NCBI RefSeq assembly: GCF_002887595.1
Contig: NZ_PEBU01000005.1
Span: forward strand, 62,001 to 126,000
Direction: 5' to 3'
From: Bowmanella denitrificans
Lineage (GTDB): Bacteria > Pseudomonadota > Gammaproteobacteria > Enterobacterales > Alteromonadaceae
Length of the DNA stretch: 64,000 bases
In this document: positions 1 through 9,217 of the stretch, piece after piece
Layout of the letters: the number at the start of each line of letters is the position of its first letter
Position numbering within the stretch: position 1 is the first letter of the stretch
Translations under genes and position numbers: made by a program
Notes under the pieces: model-generated
Databases searched by the model: none
The model's input: only the letters and a program-made list of their open reading frames with translations
Told to the model about the DNA's origin: nothing

Positions 1-576
1 AGCTTTGGCAGCACCACCACGGTGCTAAGAGAAGGTATCGGCGGGCTGGATGGTAACAAGCTCAAAGTGGATGATCAACTTTGTGTCGGGCCTATGCATG
101 CTACCCTACGCAAACAGGCGCTACCCGAAACAGCGATTCCACAGTATCAACAGGAACTGGTATTGCGTTTGATTCCGGCCTATCAATATCAGGAATTTTC
201 CGCCGCCAGTCGCGCCTTGTTTTTTACCAGTACCTATGAAGTCAGCCATCAGGCCGATCGTATGGGCTATCGATTGCAGGGACAGAAAGTGCCAAGCCAG
301 ACCACCAACATGTTGTCTGAAGGTATTGCTTTGGGCGCCGTTCAGATACCCGCAGATGGCCAACCCATTGTACTGCTGAATGACCGGCAAACCATCGGCG
401 GCTACCCTAAAATCGGCTCGGTTTTGTCACTGGACTGCGCCAAATTAGCGCAGTGCAGGCCCGGCGGCAAAATCAGTTTCGAGCCTATCAGTATGGAGCA
501 AGCACATAATCTGATGCTGCTGAGCAGAAGCCGCAAGCAAAATTTACTGGCCAGGCTGGACAGTATCCATGGTTGA
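1..576 (+). CDS. pxpC: 5-oxoprolinase subunit C (biotin-dependent carboxyltransferase family), C-terminal part
   Basis: The reading frame is open from base 1, so the true start lies upstream of the window; about 191 C-terminal residues are present of a family usually a little over 300. The opening segment has the family pattern (LREGIGGLDG), and later stretches (TSTYEVSHQADRMGYRL, GGYPKIGSV) are typical of the KipA/PxpC carboxyltransferase-like fold. In the PxpABC complex this subunit helps the ATP-dependent opening of 5-oxoproline to glutamate in the cytoplasm. It overlaps the next gene by 8 bases, and that gene also concerns 5-oxoproline chemistry, which supports the call. KipA-type regulatory homologues are the alternative, but this arrangement favours a catabolic operon. 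Confidence 0.85.
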   Translation, partial: SFGSTTTVLREGIGGLDGNKLKVDDQLCVGPMHATLRKQALPETAIPQYQQELVLRLIPAYQYQEFSAASRALFFTSTYEVSHQADRMGYRLQGQKVPSQTTNMLSEGIALGAVQIPADGQPIVLLNDRQTIGGYPKIGSVLSLDCAKLAQCRPGGKISFEPISMEQAHNLMLLSRSRKQNLLARLDSIHG

Positions 577-1411
577 TGCATTGCTCCCCCTTAGCCGCCG
601 CATTGAAGATCTGCTGGTTAGCCGCAACATCCGTGGCATGCAACATCTGCAGGCAGCACTGCGACCAGGCTATTTACTGCGCGCCGCCATGCTGCTGGAC
701 AAACACCCTGGTACTATTCTGATTGGTACCGGTTTTCCGGTTACTCATACCTTTGAGACAGATGGCCCGGTGGGTGCGATTGCTTTGTATAACGCGTTAT
801 CCGAGTTGTCTTATCAACCTGTGTTGGTCTGTGGTGAGCCGTTGTACAGTGCCCTGAATACAGATTTTCGTTGTATTCGCATTCGTGACAACGACCTAGC
901 CCAGGCCAGACTGGAAACCCGGCAGGTCTTGGACAGCTATCGCCCCAGTCTGGTGCTCTGCATAGAGCGGCCGGGACTCAGTGCTGATGGCCGTTACTAC
1001 AATATGCGTAAAGAAGACATCAGCGAGCGTTGCGCCTGTTTTGATTACTTCCTCACCGATGCGGCCTGCCCAAGCATTGCCATTGGCGACGGCGGCAATG
1101 AAATTGGCATGGGTAAAGTGTTACACGCCATGGACCCGTTGAATATCATCCCCAGTGTCACTGACTGCGACGAGTTAATCGTTGCCGATGTGTCTAATTG
1201 GGCCGCCTACGGCATTCTGGCTATGCTGGGAACCTTGCGGGGTTTGGATTTATTAGCATCCATTGACCCACAGCAAATACTCAGCTTTCTGTCCAGCCGG
1301 GGCAGTGTTGACGGTGTAACCCGCCAGAATACCCTGACCGAAGATAGCCTGTGTTTTAGTGCTGGCGTAGAACTGATCCAACAAATCCGCCAGATTCAGT
1401 GCCAGGGCTGA
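569..1411 (+). CDS. D-glutamate cyclase-like protein (DUF4392 family)
   Basis: A 280-residue soluble protein. Visible family features are LIGTGFP at residues 51-57, ETDGPVGA at 63-70, ERPG near 133-136 and IGDGGNEIGMGK at 172-183, as in the DUF4392 domain. In the mammalian DGLUCY protein this domain is linked to cyclisation of D-glutamate to 5-oxo-D-proline. The ATG lies inside the end of the preceding pxpC gene (8-base overlap), so the two are translationally coupled. The pairing suggests a route from D-glutamate to 5-oxoproline to glutamate, though stereochemical compatibility with PxpABC is not shown here. The family is well supported; the exact reaction is inferred from the eukaryotic relative. 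Confidence 0.75.
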   Translation: MVDALLPLSRRIEDLLVSRNIRGMQHLQAALRPGYLLRAAMLLDKHPGTILIGTGFPVTHTFETDGPVGAIALYNALSELSYQPVLVCGEPLYSALNTDFRCIRIRDNDLAQARLETRQVLDSYRPSLVLCIERPGLSADGRYYNMRKEDISERCACFDYFLTDAACPSIAIGDGGNEIGMGKVLHAMDPLNIIPSVTDCDELIVADVSNWAAYGILAMLGTLRGLDLLASIDPQQILSFLSSRGSVDGVTRQNTLTEDSLCFSAGVELIQQIRQIQCQG

Positions 1412-1591
1412 CTGCCGCTCCGCTGCCATTGCAATGGATTGCAGGTTATTCGCGGCCTTTTTTATTCAGACTGTCGCGAATAGCCTTCCAGTTTTCACAT
1501 CGACACAATAAAATATTCCGCATTCCGCGACGAATAACGAATGAATATTCTTTGCCTGCATGAGGTAAAGTCAACTAAGGAGTGGGGACTT
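1412..1591. promoter_or_regulatory. Intergenic region with a dyad (1447-1482) ahead of the LysR gene
   Basis: The 8-base arms TATTCGCG (1447-1454) and CGCGAATA (1475-1482) form a perfect inverted repeat spanning a T-run (CTTTTTT). A second short palindrome, CCATTGCAATGG, lies just upstream. Either could belong to a terminator of the pxp operon or to an operator for the downstream LysR gene; the sequence does not decide. A clear AAGGAG Shine-Dalgarno at about 1577-1582 serves the ATG at 1592. Confidence 0.35.
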
Positions 1592-2500
1592 ATGGCACTT
1601 TCGTTGGAACAACTGGAAGCCTTTCTGGCCGCAGTCGAAACCGGCAGCTTTTCAGCTGCAGCAAGAAAGCTGGGTAAAGCCCAGTCGTCGATCAGTGGCC
1701 TGATCAGCAATCTGGAATCGGATACCGGCCTGCCACTATTTGACCGCAGCACCCGTGAACCGCGACTAACCCGCCAGGGTCAAGCCTTAATGGAAGACGT
1801 GAAAGCGGTGCTGAAAAGTCATAATCACCTGCGTTACCGGGTCAGCCATCTTACCGACAAAGTCGAGCCTGCCATTGGTATTGCCTACGACAATCTGCTG
1901 GTGCATGAAGACAACATCAACAGCCTGATACGCGATTTTGAACGAGCCTTCCCCAGCACCTCTTTAATGCTGCTGCATGCTACGCACCATGGTGCGTATC
2001 AATTGCTGGAAGAGCATAAAGTCGACATCGCCATTGGTTTGCGCCAACACAGTTATACCGAACAATATGGTTTCACCAGTATTGGCCAGGTACAGTTTGC
2101 CAAGGTGGCCAGCATCAGCCACCCGCTGACCAAGTTAAGCAATCCAACTGAATCGGATTTAGTGCAACACCGCCAGTTAAGAATTACCGATAATCAGTCG
2201 GGCACTCGTCAAGGCGAAGACCGCACCGGCAATGCCTGGTACTGCAATTCACCAGACAATCTGCTGGCTATGCTGAAGATGGGATTGGGCTGGGCGGATA
2301 TTCCTTTGCAATCGGTGGCGTCTGAATTGCAAAATGGCCGCATTGTCAGGCTGAATTGCAATCAGCAGGCGTTGTCTTTCCCGCAGTCACTGGATTTAGT
2401 CTGGCGTAAAGAAGGGGAAGCGGGCAAGTGTCAGCAATGGTTGCTGGAGCGGCTCACCCTGCAACATCGTCAATCTGAACCATCGGTTTCGATTCAGTAA
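1592..2500 (+). CDS. LysR-family transcriptional regulator
   Basis: A protein of about 302 residues. The N-terminal winged helix-turn-helix runs over residues 4-63 ([20 protein letters not shown], then [11 protein letters not shown] and the [10 protein letters not shown] wing), followed by an effector-binding domain of the periplasmic-binding-protein fold. An upstream in-frame ATG at 1541 exists, but the ATG at 1592 has AAGGAG at good spacing and starts at the usual LysR N-terminus, so it is preferred. The 3' end overlaps the convergent acetyltransferase gene by about 47 bases. The target is unknown; the pxp operon upstream is one possibility, but LysR proteins more often control a divergent neighbour, and none is present here. 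Confidence 0.9.
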   Translation: MALSLEQLEAFLAAVETGSFSAAARKLGKAQSSISGLISNLESDTGLPLFDRSTREPRLTRQGQALMEDVKAVLKSHNHLRYRVSHLTDKVEPAIGIAYDNLLVHEDNINSLIRDFERAFPSTSLMLLHATHHGAYQLLEEHKVDIAIGLRQHSYTEQYGFTSIGQVQFAKVASISHPLTKLSNPTESDLVQHRQLRITDNQSGTRQGEDRTGNAWYCNSPDNLLAMLKMGLGWADIPLQSVASELQNGRIVRLNCNQQALSFPQSLDLVWRKEGEAGKCQQWLLERLTLQHRQSEPSVSIQ

Positions 2501-3083
2501 GCACGATTGCCGGACAACCGCCCGCCACAACATTGGGCGGAATGTCCCGGGTGACGACGGAATTGGCGGCAATCACCGCATTGTCGCCAATTGTCACACC
2601 TTTAAGCACCACCACGTTCATGCCCAGCCACACATCATTGCCGATAGTCACCGGCCGGCTCAGGCCTTTTTCACCATTCGCCCGCTTCATTGCATCCACT
2701 GGGTGATGGTCCGAGTCGCAGATAGTCACATTGGCACCGCATAATACCCTGTCCCCCAATCGGATATCTTGGTGACAACTGATTACCGTGCCGCTGAAAC
2801 CACAGTGTTCGCCAATCTGCAGCTGTGCTCCGGCAAATACCGACAACATACAAGGCTGTTTTAAGCCGACGCGGTTGCTGTATCTATGGCTACGAAAAGT
2901 CGCAGCACGACCAATTGAAAGCTTGGCCGAAGGATGCTTAACAATAGACAGCATCCCATAAAAACGCGCCTGCTTAGCGCCTTTAACTCCCCAGCGCAAC
3001 AGCCGCCATTGCATGCAAAGTCCACTCAATACGGCTAAACACTTTAATCCCAGCAAGTAAATGGCGTAACTGAGCTTGACCAA
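2454..3083 (-). CDS. Sugar O-acyltransferase, left-handed beta-helix (hexapeptide repeat) family
   Basis: A 209-residue protein with a hydrophobic N-terminus (about residues 5-24) and a hexapeptide-repeat body ([49 protein letters not shown]). The DSDHHP segment and the NDVWLG/PAIVL elements resemble WbbJ/WcaF/maltose-acetyltransferase-type enzymes that move acetyl from acetyl-CoA to a sugar. It is divergent from a second acyltransferase gene at 3237, with about 150 bases between them. Both may decorate surface polysaccharide, but no other glycan gene is immediately adjacent, so the acceptor is unknown. Its 3' end overlaps the LysR gene. Confidence 0.85.
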   Translation of the reverse strand: MVKLSYAIYLLGLKCLAVLSGLCMQWRLLRWGVKGAKQARFYGMLSIVKHPSAKLSIGRAATFRSHRYSNRVGLKQPCMLSVFAGAQLQIGEHCGFSGTVISCHQDIRLGDRVLCGANVTICDSDHHPVDAMKRANGEKGLSRPVTIGNDVWLGMNVVVLKGVTIGDNAVIAANSVVTRDIPPNVVAGGCPAIVLTESKPMVQIDDVAG

Positions 3084-3236
3084 TGGTGATTCCCCTGAAA
3101 AAGCGTGGTAAATAAATTGAACTAGGCAATGTACCGTAAAATTACTTCTACGACTTCCCTTTGTATATTGCTAGCTGGCAAAATAGCACGCCTGGCATGA
3201 AGCCGGTCACCATTTTGGAATCAGTACCTCTTTCGC

Positions 3237-4271
3237 ATGCACAATAGTCCGTATTCCCTTAGCGCCGACCAAATCCGTGTTTTCGCTACCATGAGCGTCA
3301 TTGTTCTGCATATCAGCGCCAACGGCGTCAGTCGCCTGCCACTGGATAGCAGCGCCTGGTGGCTGGCCAATCTGCTCGACTCTGCAAGCCGGGTATCTAT
3401 TCCCTTATTTGTGATGCTCTCTGGGGCACTACTACTTATACCGCCAATGCCATCCATTGCCGGTTTCTATCAGAAACGTGTGGCACGTATTGCCCTGCCG
3501 CTGCTGCTATGGTCGCTTTTCTACACTGGCTGGACCTGGCTCAAAGGCGAGGTAAAACAGCAGCCGGTTTCACTGAATCAGCTAAGCGAAAATCTACTGG
3601 GCGGCACACCTTATTTTCACTTGTGGTATTTGTTTATGCTGGTTGGATTATATGCCGCCACCCCATTAATCCGTTGGCTGATGCTGGCGCTTAAGGTCAG
3701 TTATGCGCCCTCCCCCAGTTTTTATCTGGCTAGCGCGGTGCTGACGTCCACGCTGTACACCCTTGGTTTTCAGTGGTTTGGTGGCAACTGGCCCTGGCCA
3801 CTGTGGTTTATAGGTTATATTCCATTGTTTATGCTCGGAGCTGCCATGTGGGGCAAACCCAGCAATCAGGGGCGGGTAGCCTTATTGGCAGCATTTTTAT
3901 TGATGGTGGTAATAATTGCCCGCCTTTGTCATATTCAACTAAGTGAATTTTCGCAGCTACAGCCTATCTACAGTTATCAGTACCTGAGTCTGCCGGTGCT
4001 GGCTGCCTGTGTTTGTGCCTGGTATCTACTTAAACGCCCACACCAGAAACTGGCCCCTTTCACCCGATTTATCGCGCCTTATTGTTTTGGCATTTACCTG
4101 GTACATCCACTGTTTCTGGATATCAGCCAGATGTTGATGGCCGGACTACCCGTTGGCAACAGTGCAAAAATGCTGGTTCAGATACCGCTGGTCTTTGCCT
4201 GTTCAGTGCTGACCTGTATGGTGTACCGCACGGCCAGCAGCAAACTGTTTAAACCCGCGTTTTCCAGCTAA
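3237..4271 (+). CDS. Membrane acyltransferase, acyltransferase-3 family
   Basis: A 344-residue polytopic membrane protein with about ten hydrophobic segments. The N-terminus (ADQIRVFATMSVIVLHIS) carries the family pattern in which an Arg/His pair lies on the first helix, and the FGIYLVHPLF motif near the C-terminus is a second hallmark. Members such as OafA and WecH-like enzymes O-acetylate lipopolysaccharide, capsule or other surface glycans across the inner membrane. It starts at an ATG with no strong Shine-Dalgarno. It is divergent from the hexapeptide acyltransferase, and the shared upstream region presumably holds both promoters. The acceptor cannot be told from sequence. Confidence 0.85.
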   Translation: MHNSPYSLSADQIRVFATMSVIVLHISANGVSRLPLDSSAWWLANLLDSASRVSIPLFVMLSGALLLIPPMPSIAGFYQKRVARIALPLLLWSLFYTGWTWLKGEVKQQPVSLNQLSENLLGGTPYFHLWYLFMLVGLYAATPLIRWLMLALKVSYAPSPSFYLASAVLTSTLYTLGFQWFGGNWPWPLWFIGYIPLFMLGAAMWGKPSNQGRVALLAAFLLMVVIIARLCHIQLSEFSQLQPIYSYQYLSLPVLAACVCAWYLLKRPHQKLAPFTRFIAPYCFGIYLVHPLFLDISQMLMAGLPVGNSAKMLVQIPLVFACSVLTCMVYRTASSKLFKPAFSS

Positions 4272-4317
4272 ACGTTTCCCACCCAACACGCAGTTTCATA
4301 GCCACAACTGACAGCGT

Positions 4318-4370
4318 CTGTGGGTCGGGTTTTTAACCCGACTATTGTTGCAATAAATTGCAACCCACAG
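4318..4370. repeat. Three-way-junction inverted repeat element
   Basis: Outer arms CTGTGGG (4318-4324) and CCCACAG (4364-4370) enclose two perfect hairpins. The first is TCGGGTT-TTT-AACCCGA (4325-4341); the second is TTGCAA-TAAA-TTGCAA (4348-4363). The GGGTCGGGTT...AACCCGAC core resembles short palindromic intergenic elements found in many environmental bacteria (from memory). It lies between a convergently irrelevant membrane acyltransferase end and the start of the sensor kinase gene. It has no long T-run, so it is not a classical terminator. Only one copy was noticed in this window. Confidence 0.6.
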
Positions 4371-4435
4371 GGGTTGTGGCATGATCCGGTTCTGTTAAGG
4401 GTGAGAGCACCCTGCTCAGCGTATGAGGAACCAAG

Positions 4436-5998
4436 ATGTACAGACGCAAGTTAATCAGCTTTGCCCTAATCTCTCTGGGGATGGTGATTGCCGCGGCAGT
4501 ATCTGTGCTCTGGTCTTCACGCCTGACGCAAAACCATATCCTGCAAATGAATATCGCCGATACTCTGCTAAGCGAACACCTTCAGCTATCCAGCACTTCC
4601 TATCGGCTCTTCAAACAACTTACCGATGAAATCCTGCTGGGCAAGTCAGCCAACCAGGCTCAGGTGCGCAACAAGCGCGCAGCCATTTCCGAATCACTGG
4701 GCAAAATACGTTTGCTGGAAGAACAGCAGCGCCAGGCATTAGGTGCGGAATACACCCGTGGCACAGTAGAAGATACGGATGATCTTGAAGAGCTGATAGA
4801 CAAGGTCATTACCGATTTTGAAGCCATTGCCGCCAGCGGTGCGCACTCTGATGACACCGAACAGATGCGTTTTGTCCTGGAAGAACGCATTGATATTGCC
4901 TTTCGTGAAGCCATCAACTCTGCGGTAGAGCGTCAGGCAGGTGTGGTGCAAGCCATGAACAACCGTATCGACACCACCCATACCGCCATATTCTGGTTAT
5001 CATTGCTGCTGGCCACCATCGCTATTTTGCTGACGGTCATTGGCTGTACGTCGCTTATCAGAGCCGTTACCCAGCCGGTAAAGTCGCTAACGCAGGGGGC
5101 TGAACGCATCGCCAAAGGTGAGCTGGACCACCGAGTTCAGCGCGGTTTCGATACTGAGTTTGATGAAATTGCCAAAGCCTTTAACTTTATGGCCGACCAG
5201 CTTAAGGAACAATATAGCGCTAAGGAACAAGCCAGACAGCAGTTGGAGTTTAAGGTATCCCAGCGCACCGCTGAATTAACGGCTGCCAATCAGGCGCTGG
5301 AAAAAAGCGCCCATACCAGGCGCAATTTTTTAGCCGATGTCAGTCATGAACTGCGCACACCTTTAACCATTATCCGTGGCGAAGCCCAGGTAACGCTGCG
5401 CAAAACCGATCGGGATGTGGAAGAGTACCGCGATGCGCTGCAGTGTATTCTGGAACAGTCAATTTCGCTGGGCAGGCTGGTAGAGGATATGTTGTTTATC
5501 GCCAGGGCTGATGCCAATAATCTACGTATAGAGCGCCAGCGGGTTGACCTGGCTGAGCTGCTTGAAGAAGGCTGCCGGGATGTACACAAACTTGCACTGT
5601 CTCAACACATAGACGTGCAGCTACAGGCCGATTTACCAGACATGCTGTTAGTCGCGGATGCAGAGCGTCTTCGCCAGTTACTCTTGATTCTGCTTGAAAA
5701 TGCGCTGCGCTATTCTCCGTCGAATACAACGGTATTAGTTAATGCTAAACCCGATGCTGATAAAGTGCACATCAGTGTACAAGATCAAGGATTTGGCATC
5801 GATGAGCAGGAACTACCTTATATATTTGAGCGTTTTTACCGGGGCAGTGGCCGTGCGGTACAGGGTATGGGTTTAGGGTTGGCCGTGGCTAAAGCAATCG
5901 TCACCGCACATGGCGGACAAATAACCGCAAGCAGTCTGGTTGGTAAAGGTACAACCATGAGCGTTTGGCTGCCGAGGGACCCCTTATGCGTATCCTGA
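4436..5998 (+). CDS. Membrane sensor histidine kinase with HAMP domain
   Basis: A 520-residue protein. TM1 spans about residues 7-26 and TM2 about 184-205, flanking a mostly helical periplasmic region of about 155 residues. A HAMP domain (about 206-258) and a short coiled coil follow. The HisKA domain has the phospho-acceptor His304 in DVSHELRTPL, and the HATPase domain has ENALRYSPS, DQGFGIDEQ, FERFYRG and MGLGLAV. A GAGGA Shine-Dalgarno precedes the ATG. It overlaps the response regulator gene by 13 bases, so the two are coupled; the kinase comes first, the reverse of the commoner order. The signal is unknown. A carbonic anhydrase gene follows the pair and may be a target. Confidence 0.93.
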   Translation: MYRRKLISFALISLGMVIAAAVSVLWSSRLTQNHILQMNIADTLLSEHLQLSSTSYRLFKQLTDEILLGKSANQAQVRNKRAAISESLGKIRLLEEQQRQALGAEYTRGTVEDTDDLEELIDKVITDFEAIAASGAHSDDTEQMRFVLEERIDIAFREAINSAVERQAGVVQAMNNRIDTTHTAIFWLSLLLATIAILLTVIGCTSLIRAVTQPVKSLTQGAERIAKGELDHRVQRGFDTEFDEIAKAFNFMADQLKEQYSAKEQARQQLEFKVSQRTAELTAANQALEKSAHTRRNFLADVSHELRTPLTIIRGEAQVTLRKTDRDVEEYRDALQCILEQSISLGRLVEDMLFIARADANNLRIERQRVDLAELLEEGCRDVHKLALSQHIDVQLQADLPDMLLVADAERLRQLLLILLENALRYSPSNTTVLVNAKPDADKVHISVQDQGFGIDEQELPYIFERFYRGSGRAVQGMGLGLAVAKAIVTAHGGQITASSLVGKGTTMSVWLPRDPLCVS

Positions 5999-6666
5999 TA
6001 GTGGAAGATGAACAGCGGGTTGCCAGTTTTCTGCTGAAGGGCTTACAAGCCGAGGGCTATCAATGCCAGTGGGTGAGTGACGGAGAACAAGCCATACAGC
6101 CACTGACGACGCAGCAGATTGATCTGGTCATTTTGGACAGAATGCTGCCGCAAATGGACGGACTGGCAGTACTGCGGGAAGTACGCCGCATATCCCCCAA
6201 TACCGCAGTGCTGATGTTAACCGCACTGAACGACACAGAAGATAAAGTCATGGGCCTTCGCATGGGGGCCGACGATTATCTTGGTAAACCTTTCGATTTT
6301 GATGAACTGCTGGCCAGAGTCGAGGCCCTGTCTAGACGCGGTCCAATGCATCAACCAGTTACGAATCAGTTAACTGTGGGTCAATTATGCCTTTGCAGTG
6401 ACAGTCGCCGCGCTTTTTTAAGTGACCAGGAATTGGAACTGACCCAACTCGAGTTTGACCTGTTACGTCTGTTTATGAAGTCCCCTGGTAAAGTGTATTC
6501 CCGCGAGCGTATTCTGAACAGAGTATGGAGCAGCACCACCGATCCGCTGACCAATATTGTGGATGTGTATATCCGCCGCCTGCGGGTTAAACTGGAAGCA
6601 CAACCTGGTGCACCGAGAATTGAAACGGTACGTGGGGTTGGTTACCGTCTAAGCAACCCATTTTAA
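5986..6666 (+). CDS. OmpR/PhoB-family response regulator
   Basis: A 226-residue protein: an N-terminal receiver domain (acidic E7/D8, phospho-acceptor Asp51 in VILDRMLP, Thr in MLTAL, Lys in LGKPFDFDE) and a C-terminal winged-helix DNA-binding domain (LTQLEFDLLRLFMKSPGKVY, DVYIRRLRVKLE, VRGVGYRL). An in-frame ATG at 5965 lies further inside the kinase gene; the ATG at 5986 gives the canonical MRILIVEDE start and is chosen. It is the partner of the kinase encoded immediately upstream. About 80 bases separate it from the carbonic anhydrase gene, so co-transcription or direct control is possible but not shown. Confidence 0.93.
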   Translation: MRILIVEDEQRVASFLLKGLQAEGYQCQWVSDGEQAIQPLTTQQIDLVILDRMLPQMDGLAVLREVRRISPNTAVLMLTALNDTEDKVMGLRMGADDYLGKPFDFDELLARVEALSRRGPMHQPVTNQLTVGQLCLCSDSRRAFLSDQELELTQLEFDLLRLFMKSPGKVYSRERILNRVWSSTTDPLTNIVDVYIRRLRVKLEAQPGAPRIETVRGVGYRLSNPF

Positions 6667-6746
6667 TCTTCTGTTAATCTTGGGCAAAAAAAGCGTTCAT
6701 AAACTGCATTTTACAATTGCGGCAATTCCAATTGCTGAGCAAGTAT

Positions 6747-7541
6747 ATGACGTTCCAATTAAAACTACTGAAATCCCTGTTAGTTTGCAGCCCCATGCTG
6801 GCATTGCCGGTGCAAGCCAATCAGGGCGAGTATTGCCAGGGCTTTGGCCCACAGGCACCACGTGATATTGACCAGCTAGCAGGGGAAAATCAGCGGGTCT
6901 TCTCTTTGGCACCACAGTCTACTCAAATGAACCTGTGTAACATTCATTTTCATGCTCAGGCAGAACATAAAGCCGCCGCCTTTTCTAAACTGATTGGTGA
7001 AGGTGAGCATGCCGGATATCAGTGCGATATCGCCACCAATCTGACCGCAGCAGAACTGGCGCCGCCCAAAGTCAATCACTGTAAAGGTCTGAAACCCGGC
7101 GATACAGTGGAAATACATTGGGTACACAGCTCCTGCAACGCCAAGCCAGGGCCTGGCTTGGGCGCTTGTCTGACCGAGCAATGCGCCAACCCCAACCTGC
7201 GGGTTGAAACACAAGTGTTTACGCTGGTGAATGATGCTGGCGCACTCAACTTCAACGACTTTGACTATGATGGTTACCAGGCTGATGGTTATCACCAGCC
7301 CAAAGCATTGCCAACAGATACAGGTACCCCCGTTGAATACCTGGGTTCCACCACCGGCCCTAAATATAATCAGCAACAGTGCTCAAGCTTACAGGTGAGT
7401 TGGAGTGTCAGACCTCAGTGCGCCAAGCTGGACATCAACAGCCTGAGCCAATGGTGTGCCAACAACGAATTTGCCGAAGACCACGCTCATGGCGTCCGAA
7501 AACTGGTTGTGCACCCCAAGTTACTATCCCCCATCAACTAA
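6747..7541 (+). CDS. Probable delta-class carbonic anhydrase, exported
   Basis: About 264 residues with a Sec signal peptide (start MTFQLKLLKSLLV, cleavage predicted after PVQA). The mature part begins ANQGEYCQGFGPQAPRDI and contains CNIHFHAQAEHKA, a His-rich segment suited to zinc binding and reminiscent of delta-class enzymes first described in diatoms. There are several cysteines, consistent with a periplasmic or secreted disulfide-bonded protein. Family assignment is from memory of similar marine bacterial proteins. A TTG start at 6717 is possible, but the ATG at 6747 gives the better signal peptide. It would interconvert CO2 and bicarbonate outside the cytoplasm. It sits downstream of a two-component system and ends at a shared terminator with the convergent chemotaxis gene. 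Confidence 0.65.
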   Translation: MTFQLKLLKSLLVCSPMLALPVQANQGEYCQGFGPQAPRDIDQLAGENQRVFSLAPQSTQMNLCNIHFHAQAEHKAAAFSKLIGEGEHAGYQCDIATNLTAAELAPPKVNHCKGLKPGDTVEIHWVHSSCNAKPGPGLGACLTEQCANPNLRVETQVFTLVNDAGALNFNDFDYDGYQADGYHQPKALPTDTGTPVEYLGSTTGPKYNQQQCSSLQVSWSVRPQCAKLDINSLSQWCANNEFAEDHAHGVRKLVVHPKLLSPIN

Positions 7542-7559
7542 ACAGGTCGCACCTGGCAG

Positions 7560-7590
7560 GAGCAATGCGTTTGACAGCATTGCTCTTTGC
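7560..7590. terminator. Bidirectional terminator between carbonic anhydrase and MCP genes
   Basis: Perfect 9-base arms GAGCAATGC (7560-7568) and GCATTGCTC (7577-7585) with an 8-base loop, followed by TTTGCT. It lies between two convergent stop codons (7541 and 7598). The T-run is short, so strength is uncertain. Confidence 0.6.
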
Positions 7591-7597
7591 TAATTTG

Positions 7598-9217
7598 TTA
7601 GATGTGAAACTTGCGGGTCAGGCTGTCCAGATCCTCAGCCAATCGGGCTAATTCCTGGCTGGATGCACTGGTTTCGCTGGCACCAGATGCCACTTCATTC
7701 GCCACATCCCGGATCTGAACCAGGTTTTCATCTATCTGTTTAGACACCGTGGCCTGCTGCTCTGCTGCGCTGGCAATGGCATGGTTTTGCTCTGCCGAGC
7801 GAGCTACAGACGCGGTAATTTCTATCAGTGCATTACCGGCCGAACCGGCCACATCCAGGCTTTGTTTGGCCCGCTCGTGACTCTTGCCCATCAGGCTCAC
7901 GGTTTCATTGGTTCCGGCTTGTACCGCATTGACCATGCCCTCGATTTCCTTAGTGGATTCCTGGGTGCGATGGGCAAGCGCCCGCACTTCATCAGCCACC
8001 ACTGCAAAGCCCCGTCCTGACTCGCCGGCCCTGGCCGCCTCAATGGCGGCATTAAGCGCCAGCAAATTAGTTTGCTCAGCAATCGCCCTGATAACGTCCA
8101 GCACCGAGCTGACCCGATTAATTTCACCGGAAAGTTTGTCCAGCCCTGCTGTCGTTTCGGTTAATTCCTGCAATAAATACTGCACCGAGGCGACAGTCTG
8201 TTGCACTTGCTTGTGCCCCGCTTTGGCCTGACCATCCATCGCCTGTGATTCCTGAGAGGCCGCCACCGCATTTCTGGCCACCTCCTCAATAGAGCTGGTT
8301 AACTGGGTGATGGCCGATACGGCCTGTTCCAGATGGTCATTTTGGGTATGAATACCGCGGGTGGATTGCTCAGTGACAATACTGAGTTCTTCAGAAGTCG
8401 AGGCCAATTGCGCAGATGAGCTCTGAATCAACTCCAGTGTATCACGCAAGCTGTTTCGCATTTTTATCAGGGCCTCGATCATTCTGGCCGGTTCATCGCT
8501 GCCTGCATCAGAAATAGCCACGGTAAGGTCCCCCGAGGCGATACGTTCAGCAGCATGCAATGCCGTATTCATTGGCAACACCAGGGCACGGGTGAACAGC
8601 ACGGCCAGCAGCACAACTAAAATAGCGGCAATAGCCATAATTGCCCACATCCAGGTCACAGACTGCTGATATACGTCGTGAGCCTGGTCAGCGCCTTTTT
8701 CGATGAGCTCCAACTCCAGGCTTTCCAGGGCTCGAATCTGCTCGGTCAGCGCCATACGGAGCGGGCGCATCTGCTGCGCGTGCAATTCGATGGCAGCGTT
8801 TTGATCTCCGCCATCCAGCATTCGCATTTGCTGGTTTTGTAATTGCAGATAGTTATTTAACTGCGCAGCAATACTGCCCAGCGCCTGTCGGATTTGAGGA
8901 TGCGAAGCCAACTCTCTGCTGGCATCCAGCCGCCGCTCCAATGCCTGCTTAGCCTTATTCATGGCGTCCCGATACTCTTTGCGACGGGCACCCTGAGCAT
9001 AAAGTTGATTGACATCCTGCAACTGCACTTCAATAAAGTCAGACAACATACGGGTAGAAGATTCCAGAGCCGGAATACGCACCTTGGCTAAATCAGTGAT
9101 CTCGTCGTTGAGAAAATGCAGCTTGAGCGTACCCAGCCCCCCAACCAGCAACACCAGTAATCCCATTAATCCAAACGCTGCGCCAGAGCGGGTTCCAATA
9201 GCAAAGGTTCTTATCAT
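7598..9217 (-). CDS. Methyl-accepting chemotaxis protein
   Basis: A 539-residue receptor: TM1 near residues 8-28, a helical four-helix-bundle-type periplasmic sensor domain, TM2 near 190-212, a HAMP domain ([19 protein letters not shown]) and a long cytoplasmic signalling domain. The conserved tip is visible ([19 protein letters not shown], then [15 protein letters not shown]). The C-terminus ends in SLTRKFHI, with no CheR-docking pentapeptide. A TTG at 9229 would add four residues, but the ATG at 9217 has GGAG seven bases upstream and is preferred. It transmits a ligand signal to CheA/CheW. No other chemotaxis gene is nearby, so it is an orphan receptor; the ligand is unknown. Confidence 0.95.
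   Translation of the reverse strand: MIRTFAIGTRSGAAFGLMGLLVLLVGGLGTLKLHFLNDEITDLAKVRIPALESSTRMLSDFIEVQLQDVNQLYAQGARRKEYRDAMNKAKQALERRLDASRELASHPQIRQALGSIAAQLNNYLQLQNQQMRMLDGGDQNAAIELHAQQMRPLRMALTEQIRALESLELELIEKGADQAHDVYQQSVTWMWAIMAIAAILVVLLAVLFTRALVLPMNTALHAAERIASGDLTVAISDAGSDEPARMIEALIKMRNSLRDTLELIQSSSAQLASTSEELSIVTEQSTRGIHTQNDHLEQAVSAITQLTSSIEEVARNAVAASQESQAMDGQAKAGHKQVQQTVASVQYLLQELTETTAGLDKLSGEINRVSSVLDVIRAIAEQTNLLALNAAIEAARAGESGRGFAVVADEVRALAHRTQESTKEIEGMVNAVQAGTNETVSLMGKSHERAKQSLDVAGSAGNALIEITASVARSAEQNHAIASAAEQQATVSKQIDENLVQIRDVANEVASGASETSASSQELARLAEDLDSLTRKFHI

Noticed and set aside
6876-7376. A 166-codon minus-strand frame
   Set aside because: It is a shadow of the carbonic anhydrase gene, whose signal peptide and conserved motifs support the plus strand.
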